Below, piece after piece: positions 52,959 to 61,651 of a stretch of DNA of 64,000 bases. Under the pieces are notes generated by a model. It worked only from the letters and a program-made list of their open reading frames with translations, was not told the DNA's origin and searched no databases. Numbering within the stretch: position 1 is the first letter of the stretch; each line of letters starts with the position of its first letter. The position numbers and the translations under genes are program-made. Source of the DNA: Pseudobdellovibrionaceae bacterium (GTDB lineage: Bacteria > Bdellovibrionota > Bdellovibrionia > Bdellovibrionales > UBA1609); contig JABJQG010000025.1 in the NCBI GenBank assembly GCA_018663505.1, positions 1 to 64,000 of the forward strand, written 5' to 3'.

Positions 52959-53816
52959 ATGACATTTAAAAAATACACCCAACTATGGTTTATACTAACG
53001 CTAGTTATGGCAATTGAATATATAACTTTGAATTACAATCAAAGCTTCTCCATTTTATTTTTCTTAAAGTCCAATGTTGGAGCATTAGAAGATATGAATC
53101 TTTCTACAGCTGCTGGAAAGACTATAAGTATGTACCTTGGTGTTTCAGGTATGGTCGTTATGTTGGTGACTAATTTTTATATTTTAAGAAAACGCTGGTT
53201 TAGAATGCAGAAGATAGGAAAATTGCCTGGGTGGTTAAATTTTCATATTTTCTGTGGCATGTTTGGTCCATCATTAATACTGTTCCATACAGATATGAAG
53301 TTTGGAGGTTTGGTAGCCTTAAGCTTTTGGTCCATGATGATTGTGGCCTGGAGTGGAGTTATTGGGCGATATTTTTACATACAAGTACTCACAAAAAAAG
53401 GCGATGTTGTTCGAAGACTAGGAAAAATAGAAAAATTTCTAAAAGAGAAACTTGACGAAACAGAGGTTGAGGATAAAGAAGCTACCTTAGAAAAACTGAA
53501 AAGAAATTCAGTTAGCTTTGTGGGTGGAGATTCTAATACGGAGGACCTAGCCTTTGCTGCTTTGGTTGGAGTATTTTTGAAATCAATAATAGCGGATATT
53601 AAACTTTTATTTACCCGCCCAAAAAGCCTTCCAGGTCTCCATCCGGACATTGAGGAAGCCCTTTATCATTATGCTCTAACACTACGGAAAATAAACTATT
53701 TTTCCCCTTTTCAAAACTTATTGGGGTACTGGCATAGTTTTCATATCCCTTTTGCTGTGATTATGTATGTGGTGGCAGCCATACATATTGCAGTTGCACT
53801 TCTATTTCAAGTTTAG
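52959..53816 (+). CDS. Cytochrome-b-like membrane redox protein
   Basis: 285 residues with about five membrane helices: 8-25, 50-70, 90-108 (FHIFCGMFGPSLILFH), 118-135 and 250-272 (FHIPFAVIMYVVAAIHIAVAL). Candidate haem-b ligands are the His pairs in LNFH...LFHTD and WHSFHIP...AIH, an arrangement as in ferric-reductase-like or diheme b anchors. A charged cytosolic loop (about 145-215) could dock the Fe-S/FAD partner encoded 5 nt upstream. It may pass electrons toward the periplasm for the multiheme cytochromes. Family assignment by topology only. Confidence 0.7.
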   Translation: MTFKKYTQLWFILTLVMAIEYITLNYNQSFSILFFLKSNVGALEDMNLSTAAGKTISMYLGVSGMVVMLVTNFYILRKRWFRMQKIGKLPGWLNFHIFCGMFGPSLILFHTDMKFGGLVALSFWSMMIVAWSGVIGRYFYIQVLTKKGDVVRRLGKIEKFLKEKLDETEVEDKEATLEKLKRNSVSFVGGDSNTEDLAFAALVGVFLKSIIADIKLLFTRPKSLPGLHPDIEEALYHYALTLRKINYFSPFQNLLGYWHSFHIPFAVIMYVVAAIHIAVALLFQV

Positions 53817-54084
53817 TTTTCTAACAATCTATTTTATTGTGAAAGAACTTCCCTCAATAGTTTTGTAATTATTATTTTGTATAATAATTTTTACAGATCC
53901 CCACTTTCAATAAACCTCATACTCTGGTGCAAATTTATGGGTCAATATTATGCAAATATCAGGATAGGCGAATGCGGCTGCTGAAAGATATACTTTATTC
54001 ATAAAAATTTTCAGCCTTATTTACTCACTAATTGCTGCACAATTGGTCGAGTGTAACAAAAACTTAACTTGCTAATTATATAAG

Positions 54085-54161
54085 ACTCTTTAAAACACGA
54101 AGTGCCCTGAAAGGGCGAGTGCAGGAGCACGAGTTTTAAAGAGTTAGAGCCACGATGGCTC
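54085..54161 (+). ncRNA. 77-nt structured repeat element, copy 2
   Basis: Identical over 77 nt to copy 1 (33-109). About 30 nt upstream (AACAAAAAC-TTAACTTG-CTAAT..ATAAG) and about 35 nt downstream (TTCGTTTTAAG..TAATTCC..GTA) also resemble copy 1, so the conserved block is about 145 nt. It lies 280 nt before the giant repeat lipoprotein at 54441. The remaining sequence of the 53817-54440 gap shows no gene. Confidence 0.55.
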
Positions 54162-54440
54162 ATTTTTCGTTTTAAGCACTTAATTCCGAGGTACTTACTC
54201 TAAAATTTATAAAGCCTTAAACAAAAACATTCAATAAACATTTCAATACTCAATGTGTTTCACATTAAGATTTCCAAATATCCACCTGATTAAATATAAA
54301 AAAATCATTATTTATTAATTTGAATTTCATCAATTAATACAGGCTATTGGTTGGAGAAACTTTCTTAAAAAAAATAATTAACTACTAAAGTCCTAAGGAC
54401 TTTTGGCCGATTAAAGGACACGACAAAAAAAGGGACGTAA

Positions 54441-57400
54441 ATGAAGAGTGTTGCAAAAATTATTTTTATAATGATATTTTTTATGTTCATTTCGGCATGT
54501 GGAGGTGTTGGTAGCGCCATTAGTGATGATGACTCATCTACTTCTCCTGCAGACCCAGTGACTGACGATACACCTGCCATTGAAAAATTAACTTTATCTA
54601 ACTCTAATGCTAATAATTTTGGAATCCCAGAAAACTCCAATTCTTACTTTATTTTTATACTTTCAGGTACAGCTACAGTAGACACTAATATTGACTGGGC
54701 CATTTTCCCTGAAGGTGGAGGTAGCGCTGCCGCTGATTTCACTGTTGTTACAGGTACTATTGTGATTCCCGCAGGTGATAGCTCTGTTGCATTTGCATTA
54801 CCTATTAATGACGATTCTGATTTTGAAGGTGATGAATCCTATAGCTGGAGATATATGAGCATTAGTGATCATGTAGAAACATCTTCTAGTGAATTTAGTT
54901 TTACAATTATTGATAATGAAGTACCTCCAGGTCCTCCTGTGAGTTTTGATTTGGCTCCAGCTTCTTTTGATGAAGATGTTGAGTCAGTGATTACACTTAA
55001 TTATTCAGATGCAGATGGAGACAAGGGAACAGCTTGTACCTTATCTAATATTACGAATATTACAGAATCCACGGCATGTAGTTGTGATGGGTCTGGTGTT
55101 TGTACAGTGGGTGTTACAGGCACAGCTCATTATAATGGAGCTGCTAGTTTTGACTATACAGTCACAGCAAATGGCGATACTTCAGTGGCGTCTAATGCGG
55201 TTTTAGCCATTGATATAGTGGACGATGCACCAATTGCTGTTGCATTAACTCCTGCATCTTTTAATGAAGATGTGGAATCAATAATTACATTAAGTTACTC
55301 AGATGTTGAAAGCGATATAGCTACAACTTGTACTCTATCTAGTCTCACAAATGTTTTGGAATCCACAGCTTGTAGTTGTGATGGAGTGGGTGTCTGTACA
55401 GTAGGAGTCACCGGGACTTCTAATTATAATGGTGCCGCATCATTTGATTACACAATCACTGCAAACACTATAGAGTCAGCAGCTGTGAGCGCAAGTTTCA
55501 CAATTGACGCTGTGGATGACACACCAGTTGCTTCAGACATTAGCCCAGCTTCGTTTAATGAAGATACCGAGTCTGTGATTACATTAAATTACGCAGATGC
55601 AGACAGTGATGCTGCAACGGTATGTAGCGTAAGTGGACTTACAAATATATCTGAAAGCACAGCCTGTAGTTGTACTGCGGGAACTTGTACAGTTGGAGTT
55701 ACGGGAACTACCAATTACTTTGGAGCCGCTAGTTTTGATTATACAGTTACTGCAAACGCTCAATTATCAAATAGTGCCGTAGCCAGTTTAACAATTGATT
55801 CTGTGGATGATATACCAGTTGCTGCAGCAATGACCCCAGTATCTTTTGATGAAGATATGGAGTCTGTTATTACTTTAAGTTACGCAGATGCAGACAGTGA
55901 TGCGGCCACAGTGTGTAGTATAAGCGGACTTACAAATATTACAGAAAGCACAGCTTGTAGTTGTACAGCGGGAACTTGTACAGTTGGAGTCACAGGAACT
56001 GCCAATTATTTTGGTGCAGCTAGTTTTAATTTTACCGTTACAGCCAATGCTCAGTTATCAAATAGTGCAGCAGCAAGTTTAACTATAGACTCTGTGAGTG
56101 ACGCTCCAGTTGCTGCTGCAATAACCCCATCCTCTTTTGATGAGGATGTGGAATCCATAATTACCTTAAGCTACACAGACGCAGAAGGTGACTCAGCAAC
56201 ATCTTGTAGTGTGAGTGGATTAACGAATATATCAGAAAGCACAGCTTGTAGTTGTACAGCTGGTACTTGTACTGTGGGTGTAACAGGGACGGCCAGTTAT
56301 TTTGGAGCCGCTAGTTTTAATTATACAGTGACAGCCAATGCTCAAACTTCAAATAGTGCCTTAGCCAGTTTAACAATAGATTCTGTGGATATAGCGCCAG
56401 TGGCTATTGCTTTAACTCCAGCAGCCTTTGATGAGGATGTTGAGTCTATAGTTACTTTAAGTTACACAGATGCTGATGGTGACTCAGCAACATCTTGTAG
56501 TGTGAGTGGCCTTTCTAATATATCAGAAAGCACAGCATGCAGTTGTACAGCGGGAACTTGTACAGTGGGAGTTACAGGAACGGCAGATTATAATGGCGCA
56601 GCCGGATTTAATTATACAGTTACTGCAAACACTCAAACTTCAAATAGTGCAGCAGTAACTTTAACAATAGATGCCGTTGCCGATGCGCCAGTTGCCGCAG
56701 CCATCAGCCCAGCAGCATTTAATGAAGATACTGAATCTGTTGTTACATTGAGTTATGCTGACGCCGACGGTGACAATGCCACAGCTTGTAGTGTGAGTGG
56801 GTTGTCAAATATATCAGAAAGCACCGGTTGTAGTTGTACAGCGGGAACTTGTACAGTAGGAGTCACGGGTACAGCGGAATATAGCGGATCGGCTGGGTTT
56901 AATTACACAGTGACAGCTAATTCAGAAGAATCAAATAGTGTTGCAGCAACTTTAACAATAAGTACAGTTGATGATGCGCCGGTTGCTAGCGCAATAAGCC
57001 CAACAGCCTTTGACGAAGACCTGGAGTCTATAATTACTTTAAGTTATTCAGATGTAGAAGGCGATTCTGCCACAGCTTGTAGTGTGAGTGGACTATCAAA
57101 TGTAACAGAAAGCACAGGTTGTATTTGCCTTGCAGGAACTTGTACAGTTGGAGTTACAGGAACAGCGGATTACTCTGGCGCAGCGAGTTTTAATTATACA
57201 GTGACGGCAAACGCACAGACATCAAACAGCGCAGCTGCTAGTTTAACTATAAATGCCGTGGATGATATTCCTGTAGCCGCTGCCATCAGCCCAGCAACCT
57301 TTAACGAAGATACAGAGTCTGTGATTACATTAAGCTATTCAGATGCGGATGGTGATAACGCCACAGCTTGTAGTGTGAGTGGATTATCAAATGTTTCAGA

Positions 57401-59546
57401 AAGCACAGGTTGTAGTTGTACAGCCGGAACTTGTACGGTTGGAGTTACTGGAACAGTAGACTATAATGGTGTAGCTGGATTTAATTATACAGTGACAGCA
57501 AACGCACAAACCTCAAACAGCGCAGCCGCAAGTTTAACCATAAACGCGGTGGATGATATTCCAGTAGCCGCAGCGATTAGCCCAGCAGCATTTAACGAAG
57601 ATACAGAGTCTGTGATTACATTAAGTTATACAGACGCCGACGGTGACAACGCCACAGCTTGTAGTGTGAGTGGGTTATCAAATATATCAGAAAGCACAGG
57701 TTGTAGCTGTACAGCAGGAACTTGTACTGTGGGAGTCACTGGAGCGGCAGACTATAATGGTGTAGCCGGATTTAATTATACAGTGACAGCAAACGCACAA
57801 ATCTCAAACAGCGCAGCCGCAAGTTTAACCATAAACGCGGTGGATGATATTCCAGTAGCCGCAGCAATTAGCCCAACAGCATTTAATGAAGATGTAGAAT
57901 CTGTAATCACTTTAAGTTATTCAGATGCGGACGGTGACAACGCCACAGCTTGTAGTGTGAGTGGATTATCAAATGTTTCAGAAAGCACAGGTTGTAGTTG
58001 TACAGCAGGAACTTGTACAGTTGGAGTTACTGGAACGGCAGACTATAATGGTGTAGCCGGATTTAATTATACAGTGACGGCAAACGCACAAACTTCAAAC
58101 AGCGCAGCTGCAAGTTTAACAGTAAATGCCGTGGACGATGTGCCTGTGGCCGATACATTAACACCAGCAGCATTTAATGAAGATACAGCTTCAGTAATTA
58201 GTCTTACCTACTTTGATGCAGAAACTGATTTAGCTACAGTATGTACGCTTTCCAATTTATCAGGAGTGTCAGAAACTGTAGCTTGCGACTGCGACGGTTC
58301 TGGGGACTGTACTGTTGAGGTCACTGGTTCATCAAATGTAACTGGTGTTGCTAGTTTTGATTACACAGTAACGGCAAACGGGCAGACATCGGCAGTAGCC
58401 GGAGTAAGTTTTACCCTTAATGCAGTGAATGATGCTCCATCTCTAGCAGTGAACACTGGGTTTACATCTGGGATTGGTTCAACCACAACTATTACAACCA
58501 CAGAGTTAAGTGTAACTGATGTGGATGATTCCGACGCCAATATTACTTATGAGGTAGAGGTTGCATCCACACGTGGAGCCGTAAAGCTAAGCGGTACTAC
58601 TCTTATAGTTGGAGAAACATTTACACAGGATGATGTGGTTAATGATCTAGTAACCTATGTACATACAGCTGGAGATTCAACTGCGGATAGCTTTCAAATT
58701 TCAGTCCATGATGATGATGCACTGTATGCCACGGCAGCCACTCAGGGTTCACCAGCAACCATTGCAATTACAGTTTCAAGTTGTACATCTGGTTCAACAG
58801 TTTATACAGCTGATGGAACTTTTGATGTGGATACTGAGGCTTCTGGTTGTACCAATGCCACAATTAAAGCATGGGGCGGCGGCGGCGGCGGTGGAAATTT
58901 AGGTGGAAGTGCGGCCGGAGCTGGAGGCGGCGGCGGTTACTCTGAAACAGCAATTACCATAAGTGCTGGGGAAGCATATACCATTGCTGTGGGCATGGGT
59001 GGCCAAGGTGGTAACTGTGGTAGAGCAGCTGGTGCTGGTGGTTTTGCTGGTGGTGCTGGTGGTGATATTGATACCATTGGGTCTGCAGGAGTAGGAGATG
59101 GCGGAGACACAGGCGGTAATGGTGGTGCCGGAGTTAATGGTCCTGACGGTGGTGCTGGAGGTTACGGCGGCGGCGGCGGCGGTGGTGGTGCCGAAGATGA
59201 TATGTATGGTGGTGCTGGTGGTGGTTCTTCGACTATTTACAAAACTGCAGTTAAAATTGCAATTGCCGGTGGCGGTGGTGGCGGTGGTGCCGGAGAAGCG
59301 GGGCCCGGTGGTAGCGGTGGAGCCGCGTGTAGTATTAATGGTTCAGATGCAGCTAATTCTGGGGATGCTAAAGGTGGTGCCGGTGGTGGTGGTGGAGACT
59401 GTGTAGGTGATACATTAACTTCAGGCAGTGGTTCCACAGAAGGGAACAGCGCAAGTAGTGGTGGAGCAGGGGCTGGTGGAGATGCTAGTGGAACATGTAC
59501 AGCAAGTAATGGTGTAGATGGTAAGGTCATTATTGAATATAATTAA
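54441..59546 (+). CDS. Giant tandem-repeat surface lipoprotein (Calx-beta, 12 cadherin-like repeats, Gly-rich tail)
   Basis: 1701 residues. Signal ending ISAC-GG (Cys20). Order: Calx-beta-like domain (about 50-160); 12 tandem repeats of about 97 residues (about 166-1330), each starting (P)-x-x-F-(D/N)-E-D-x-(E/A)-S-(V/I)-I-T-L-x-Y and holding four Cys (ATxCS..., CSC, C); a CSPG/cadherin-like domain (about 1335-1450); and a C-terminal Gly-rich domain (about 1477-1695, runs of five or more Gly). Repeats resemble tandem-95/Cadherin_5 modules of adhesins. Repeats 9-11 are nearly identical in DNA. SD AAAGGGA precedes ATG 54441. Probably surface adhesion or prey/host contact. Confidence 0.9.
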   Translation: MKSVAKIIFIMIFFMFISACGGVGSAISDDDSSTSPADPVTDDTPAIEKLTLSNSNANNFGIPENSNSYFIFILSGTATVDTNIDWAIFPEGGGSAAADFTVVTGTIVIPAGDSSVAFALPINDDSDFEGDESYSWRYMSISDHVETSSSEFSFTIIDNEVPPGPPVSFDLAPASFDEDVESVITLNYSDADGDKGTACTLSNITNITESTACSCDGSGVCTVGVTGTAHYNGAASFDYTVTANGDTSVASNAVLAIDIVDDAPIAVALTPASFNEDVESIITLSYSDVESDIATTCTLSSLTNVLESTACSCDGVGVCTVGVTGTSNYNGAASFDYTITANTIESAAVSASFTIDAVDDTPVASDISPASFNEDTESVITLNYADADSDAATVCSVSGLTNISESTACSCTAGTCTVGVTGTTNYFGAASFDYTVTANAQLSNSAVASLTIDSVDDIPVAAAMTPVSFDEDMESVITLSYADADSDAATVCSISGLTNITESTACSCTAGTCTVGVTGTANYFGAASFNFTVTANAQLSNSAAASLTIDSVSDAPVAAAITPSSFDEDVESIITLSYTDAEGDSATSCSVSGLTNISESTACSCTAGTCTVGVTGTASYFGAASFNYTVTANAQTSNSALASLTIDSVDIAPVAIALTPAAFDEDVESIVTLSYTDADGDSATSCSVSGLSNISESTACSCTAGTCTVGVTGTADYNGAAGFNYTVTANTQTSNSAAVTLTIDAVADAPVAAAISPAAFNEDTESVVTLSYADADGDNATACSVSGLSNISESTGCSCTAGTCTVGVTGTAEYSGSAGFNYTVTANSEESNSVAATLTISTVDDAPVASAISPTAFDEDLESIITLSYSDVEGDSATACSVSGLSNVTESTGCICLAGTCTVGVTGTADYSGAASFNYTVTANAQTSNSAAASLTINAVDDIPVAAAISPATFNEDTESVITLSYSDADGDNATACSVSGLSNVSESTGCSCTAGTCTVGVTGTVDYNGVAGFNYTVTANAQTSNSAAASLTINAVDDIPVAAAISPAAFNEDTESVITLSYTDADGDNATACSVSGLSNISESTGCSCTAGTCTVGVTGAADYNGVAGFNYTVTANAQISNSAAASLTINAVDDIPVAAAISPTAFNEDVESVITLSYSDADGDNATACSVSGLSNVSESTGCSCTAGTCTVGVTGTADYNGVAGFNYTVTANAQTSNSAAASLTVNAVDDVPVADTLTPAAFNEDTASVISLTYFDAETDLATVCTLSNLSGVSETVACDCDGSGDCTVEVTGSSNVTGVASFDYTVTANGQTSAVAGVSFTLNAVNDAPSLAVNTGFTSGIGSTTTITTTELSVTDVDDSDANITYEVEVASTRGAVKLSGTTLIVGETFTQDDVVNDLVTYVHTAGDSTADSFQISVHDDDALYATAATQGSPATIAITVSSCTSGSTVYTADGTFDVDTEASGCTNATIKAWGGGGGGGNLGGSAAGAGGGGGYSETAITISAGEAYTIAVGMGGQGGNCGRAAGAGGFAGGAGGDIDTIGSAGVGDGGDTGGNGGAGVNGPDGGAGGYGGGGGGGGAEDDMYGGAGGGSSTIYKTAVKIAIAGGGGGGGAGEAGPGGSGGAACSINGSDAANSGDAKGGAGGGGGDCVGDTLTSGSGSTEGNSASSGGAGAGGDASGTCTASNGVDGKVIIEYN
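57300..58172 (+). repeat. Near-identical 291-bp tandem repeats
   Basis: Repeats 9, 10 and 11 of the giant lipoprotein start (TTTAA at the F-N-E-D codons) at 57300, 57591 and 57882, an exact 291-bp period, with few nucleotide differences. Earlier repeats are more divergent, which indicates recent amplification of this block. Confidence 0.85.
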
Positions 59547-59562
59547 ATTTTAACTAAAGTTT

Positions 59563-59596
59563 TACATCCATTTCGACGAAAGTCTTAATGGATGTA
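59563..59596. terminator. Hairpin terminator after the giant lipoprotein gene
   Basis: TACATCCATT/AATGGATGTA, a perfect 10-bp stem with a 14-nt loop, flanked by TTT and TTAATT. Confidence 0.5.
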
Positions 59597-59714
59597 TTAA
59601 TTGAATTAGAATGCATTTAGATAAAAAAGGTAAAAAAAATAAACATTAAAAGAGAAGTTGTTGTACGTCAGAGATCTCATTTTAGAACAAAACATAAAGA
59701 CAAAGGAGTTCACG

Positions 59715-59969
59715 TTGGATATCTCAAGTGTACAACAAAAATTAAAAAATGTAGAATGCCCAAACTGCGATACAAAAGGTAAATTACAAGCCGTATTAAT
59801 TTGTTCTCGCCACGAAGAGACTTGCACAACAGCATGTCAGTGTGGTCACTGCGGCAAGCCCTTTAATGTGGTTGTCCCAGAAAAAGCCGAAGAAGTGGTA
59901 GACTCAACATTAATTTGCTCAATAGCATCCAGCGAATGCCGTTTCGAACCCATAAAAAAAACAGGATAA
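59715..59969 (+). CDS. Small Cys-rich (zinc-ribbon-like) protein
   Basis: 84 residues from TTG 59715, preferred because AAAGGAG lies 6 nt upstream; the open frame extends to TTG 59658 without a site. Cys pairs CPNC (about 15-18) and CQCGHC (about 41-46) plus further Cys suggest zinc binding. No signal peptide. Pairs in location with another small Cys-rich gene on the opposite strand (60079). Function unknown. Confidence 0.7.
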   Translation: MDISSVQQKLKNVECPNCDTKGKLQAVLICSRHEETCTTACQCGHCGKPFNVVVPEKAEEVVDSTLICSIASSECRFEPIKKTG

Positions 59970-59989
59970 ACTAAAAGGTGCCAGGAACT

Positions 59990-60050
59990 AAAAGGTGCCA
60001 GGCGTATTTTGCGGATGCACTGCATCCGTAAAATACGCCTGGCACCTTTT
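59990..60050. repeat. REP-like palindrome R10 (second subfamily) with duplicated half arm
   Basis: AAAGGTGCCAGGCGTATTTT...AAAATACGCCTGGCACCTTT with centre GCGGATGCACTGCATCCG. It shares the outer GGTGCCAG but not the CTTATGGGA stem. A 17-bp tandem copy of the left arm start (AACTAAAAGGTGCCAGG) lies directly upstream at 59969-59985. It lies between convergent genes and has terminator-like A and T runs. Confidence 0.8.
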
Positions 60051-60078
60051 TGTGCAAAAGTATTTTTTGTAAATCTAA

Positions 60079-60270
60079 TTACAAGCTACAAGTCATATCT
60101 TGGCCACAGCACAATGGAGATTTAATTTTACCATGTCCATTTGGGCATTTGGAAATCTGAACTTCTTTCCCGTCATCTAGTTTTAACATATCGTTTTCTA
60201 ATGCAGCATCACATTTGCCACAAGTTGCATTAACGCTCATACCACATACTTTACATTCATAAGTTGCCAT
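60079..60270 (-). CDS. Small zinc-ribbon protein
   Basis: 63 residues with ten-fold spaced Cys: CKVC, CGKC, C-PNGHGK and LCCGQDMTC. Two rubredoxin/zinc-ribbon knuckles are likely. SD AAAGGA is 7 nt before ATG 60270. No signal peptide. Could be a cytosolic metal-binding or stress protein; function unknown. Confidence 0.8.
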   Translation of the reverse strand: MATYECKVCGMSVNATCGKCDAALENDMLKLDDGKEVQISKCPNGHGKIKSPLCCGQDMTCSL

Positions 60271-60511
60271 TTTTTGTCCTTTGTTGTGTTTTTAATGAGC
60301 TCCAAGTTATTAAATTAATAACTTTATGGCAAGTAAGTCACAGATTTTTTGTTGCAAAGCTTGTTTATGGGAAATTTAGGATGATGTTATCAGATAGTTA
60401 TCAATTACTCTCAAGTGATTAATTAGTAAAAGCTTTAAGAGGATAAAAATGTGTATTATTTAGGCTGCTTTAAGAGTCATAGGTTTTTTACGGTATGGAG
60501 ATTGAGTTTTA

Positions 60512-60543
60512 AAAAGTAATGGCCACCATGGCTCATTACTTTT
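60512..60543 (-). terminator. Terminator of the 60566 gene
   Basis: AAAAGTAATGGCC-accat-GGCTCATTACTTTT, one bulged base, located 23 nt after the minus-strand stop and followed on that strand by a T-run. Its right part (GAGTTTTAAA..GCCA..ATGGCTCATT, 60504-60536) resembles the 3' half of the 77-nt element and may be a degenerate relic. Nothing else was seen in 60271-60565. Confidence 0.6.
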
Positions 60544-60565
60544 CTAAAATGCTGAACCTTAAACC

Positions 60566-61471
60566 TTATTCAGCTAATTGTACTGCTTCGAAGTTATCAG
60601 AATATTTAAAGGCCTCAGTGTTGATCCAAGTATAGTGACCCTCTTCACACTGGGTAAATAGGTAACTACCAAAGTCTGGAAGCGGGTAATTTGGTAAATT
60701 ACCATAATCCACTTGGGGCTCAGGGTGATCCGTTAAGTCACGGCAGGCTTTCACCTGAATGCCATCTGTGGTTTCAGCATAGCAAAGCCCGTCACCTAAA
60801 AAGGCCAGCTCAAACTCTTGACCTTGTTCAGTCATGGTTTCGGTAGTGGGAGATAAATGAGCATAAATATTGTGCCTCGCTTTATTTTTCGGAACATATT
60901 GTTTGCCAGCAGGAATGGTGCATACTTTCTTGTCTAGTTCAGCTTCTTTTAAACTCGTCCATGTGTGTTCAGAGGGTATTGCGGACCTCTTAAGAGATTT
61001 AAACCCATTGGCTTCAGCGAACTCACCAGGCCAAGCATTAACAAAGCTAGTACCTTTAATGGCTCTCCAACTCGTCCATCTCTCCATAACAATATTATGG
61101 GAATAGTCTTCACTAGAACAACCGCCATAGAATCGACCAAATTTAACTTCAAATGGATAATACCGATCTGACATTCCGTCATTACCAACAACGTTTCTCC
61201 ATAACTTAATTTCTTGACCTGATTTTAAAGTCATATTTCTTTGGAAACCACTTTTTTTATAACTGACAATATCGGTGCCTCGCGATAATACATGTGGACC
61301 TTTGGTTGTATAAAATACTTCATCAGATGAGCTCACTTTTTGATAGTCGCTGGTGTGAGCAATATATAATCTGAAAAATGGTTCTGTAAAATCACAAACA
61401 AAGTACTCAGCTCTTAAACTAGAGGTAAAAAGTAAGCCTAATATTAAAAAATATATTTTTAAAAAATTCAT
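60566..61471 (-). CDS. Exported protein of unknown function
   Basis: 301 residues. Signal peptide MNFLKIYFLILGLLFTSSLRA, then EYFVC. The mature chain is beta-rich and aromatic with six or more Cys in pairs (VCDF, GGCSS, VCTIP, LCYAE, ACRDL, QCEEG), so disulfide-stabilised. It may contain SH3-like segments (HNIYAHLSPTTETMTEQGQEF), but no family is certain. SD AAGGAGAG precedes ATG 61471. Single gene. Confidence 0.75.
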   Translation of the reverse strand: MNFLKIYFLILGLLFTSSLRAEYFVCDFTEPFFRLYIAHTSDYQKVSSSDEVFYTTKGPHVLSRGTDIVSYKKSGFQRNMTLKSGQEIKLWRNVVGNDGMSDRYYPFEVKFGRFYGGCSSEDYSHNIVMERWTSWRAIKGTSFVNAWPGEFAEANGFKSLKRSAIPSEHTWTSLKEAELDKKVCTIPAGKQYVPKNKARHNIYAHLSPTTETMTEQGQEFELAFLGDGLCYAETTDGIQVKACRDLTDHPEPQVDYGNLPNYPLPDFGSYLFTQCEEGHYTWINTEAFKYSDNFEAVQLAE

Positions 61472-61651
61472 ATTCTCTCCTTATGATTTTTGAAACAGTA
61501 TCTAAAGATTTAGGTACTGTCCCGAAATTTAAGGATTTTGTATATTTTATAGATTTATATAATAGAAACTATGAACTAAAACCCATACTGAACAAAGTAT
61601 GGTAACAATTTACCAAGAGTATGAGAGGCATGCATATAAAAAATATCTGCC

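Noticed and set aside
59237-59530. Pro-rich minus-strand ORF
   Set aside because: It is the antisense shadow of the Gly-rich tail of the giant lipoprotein.
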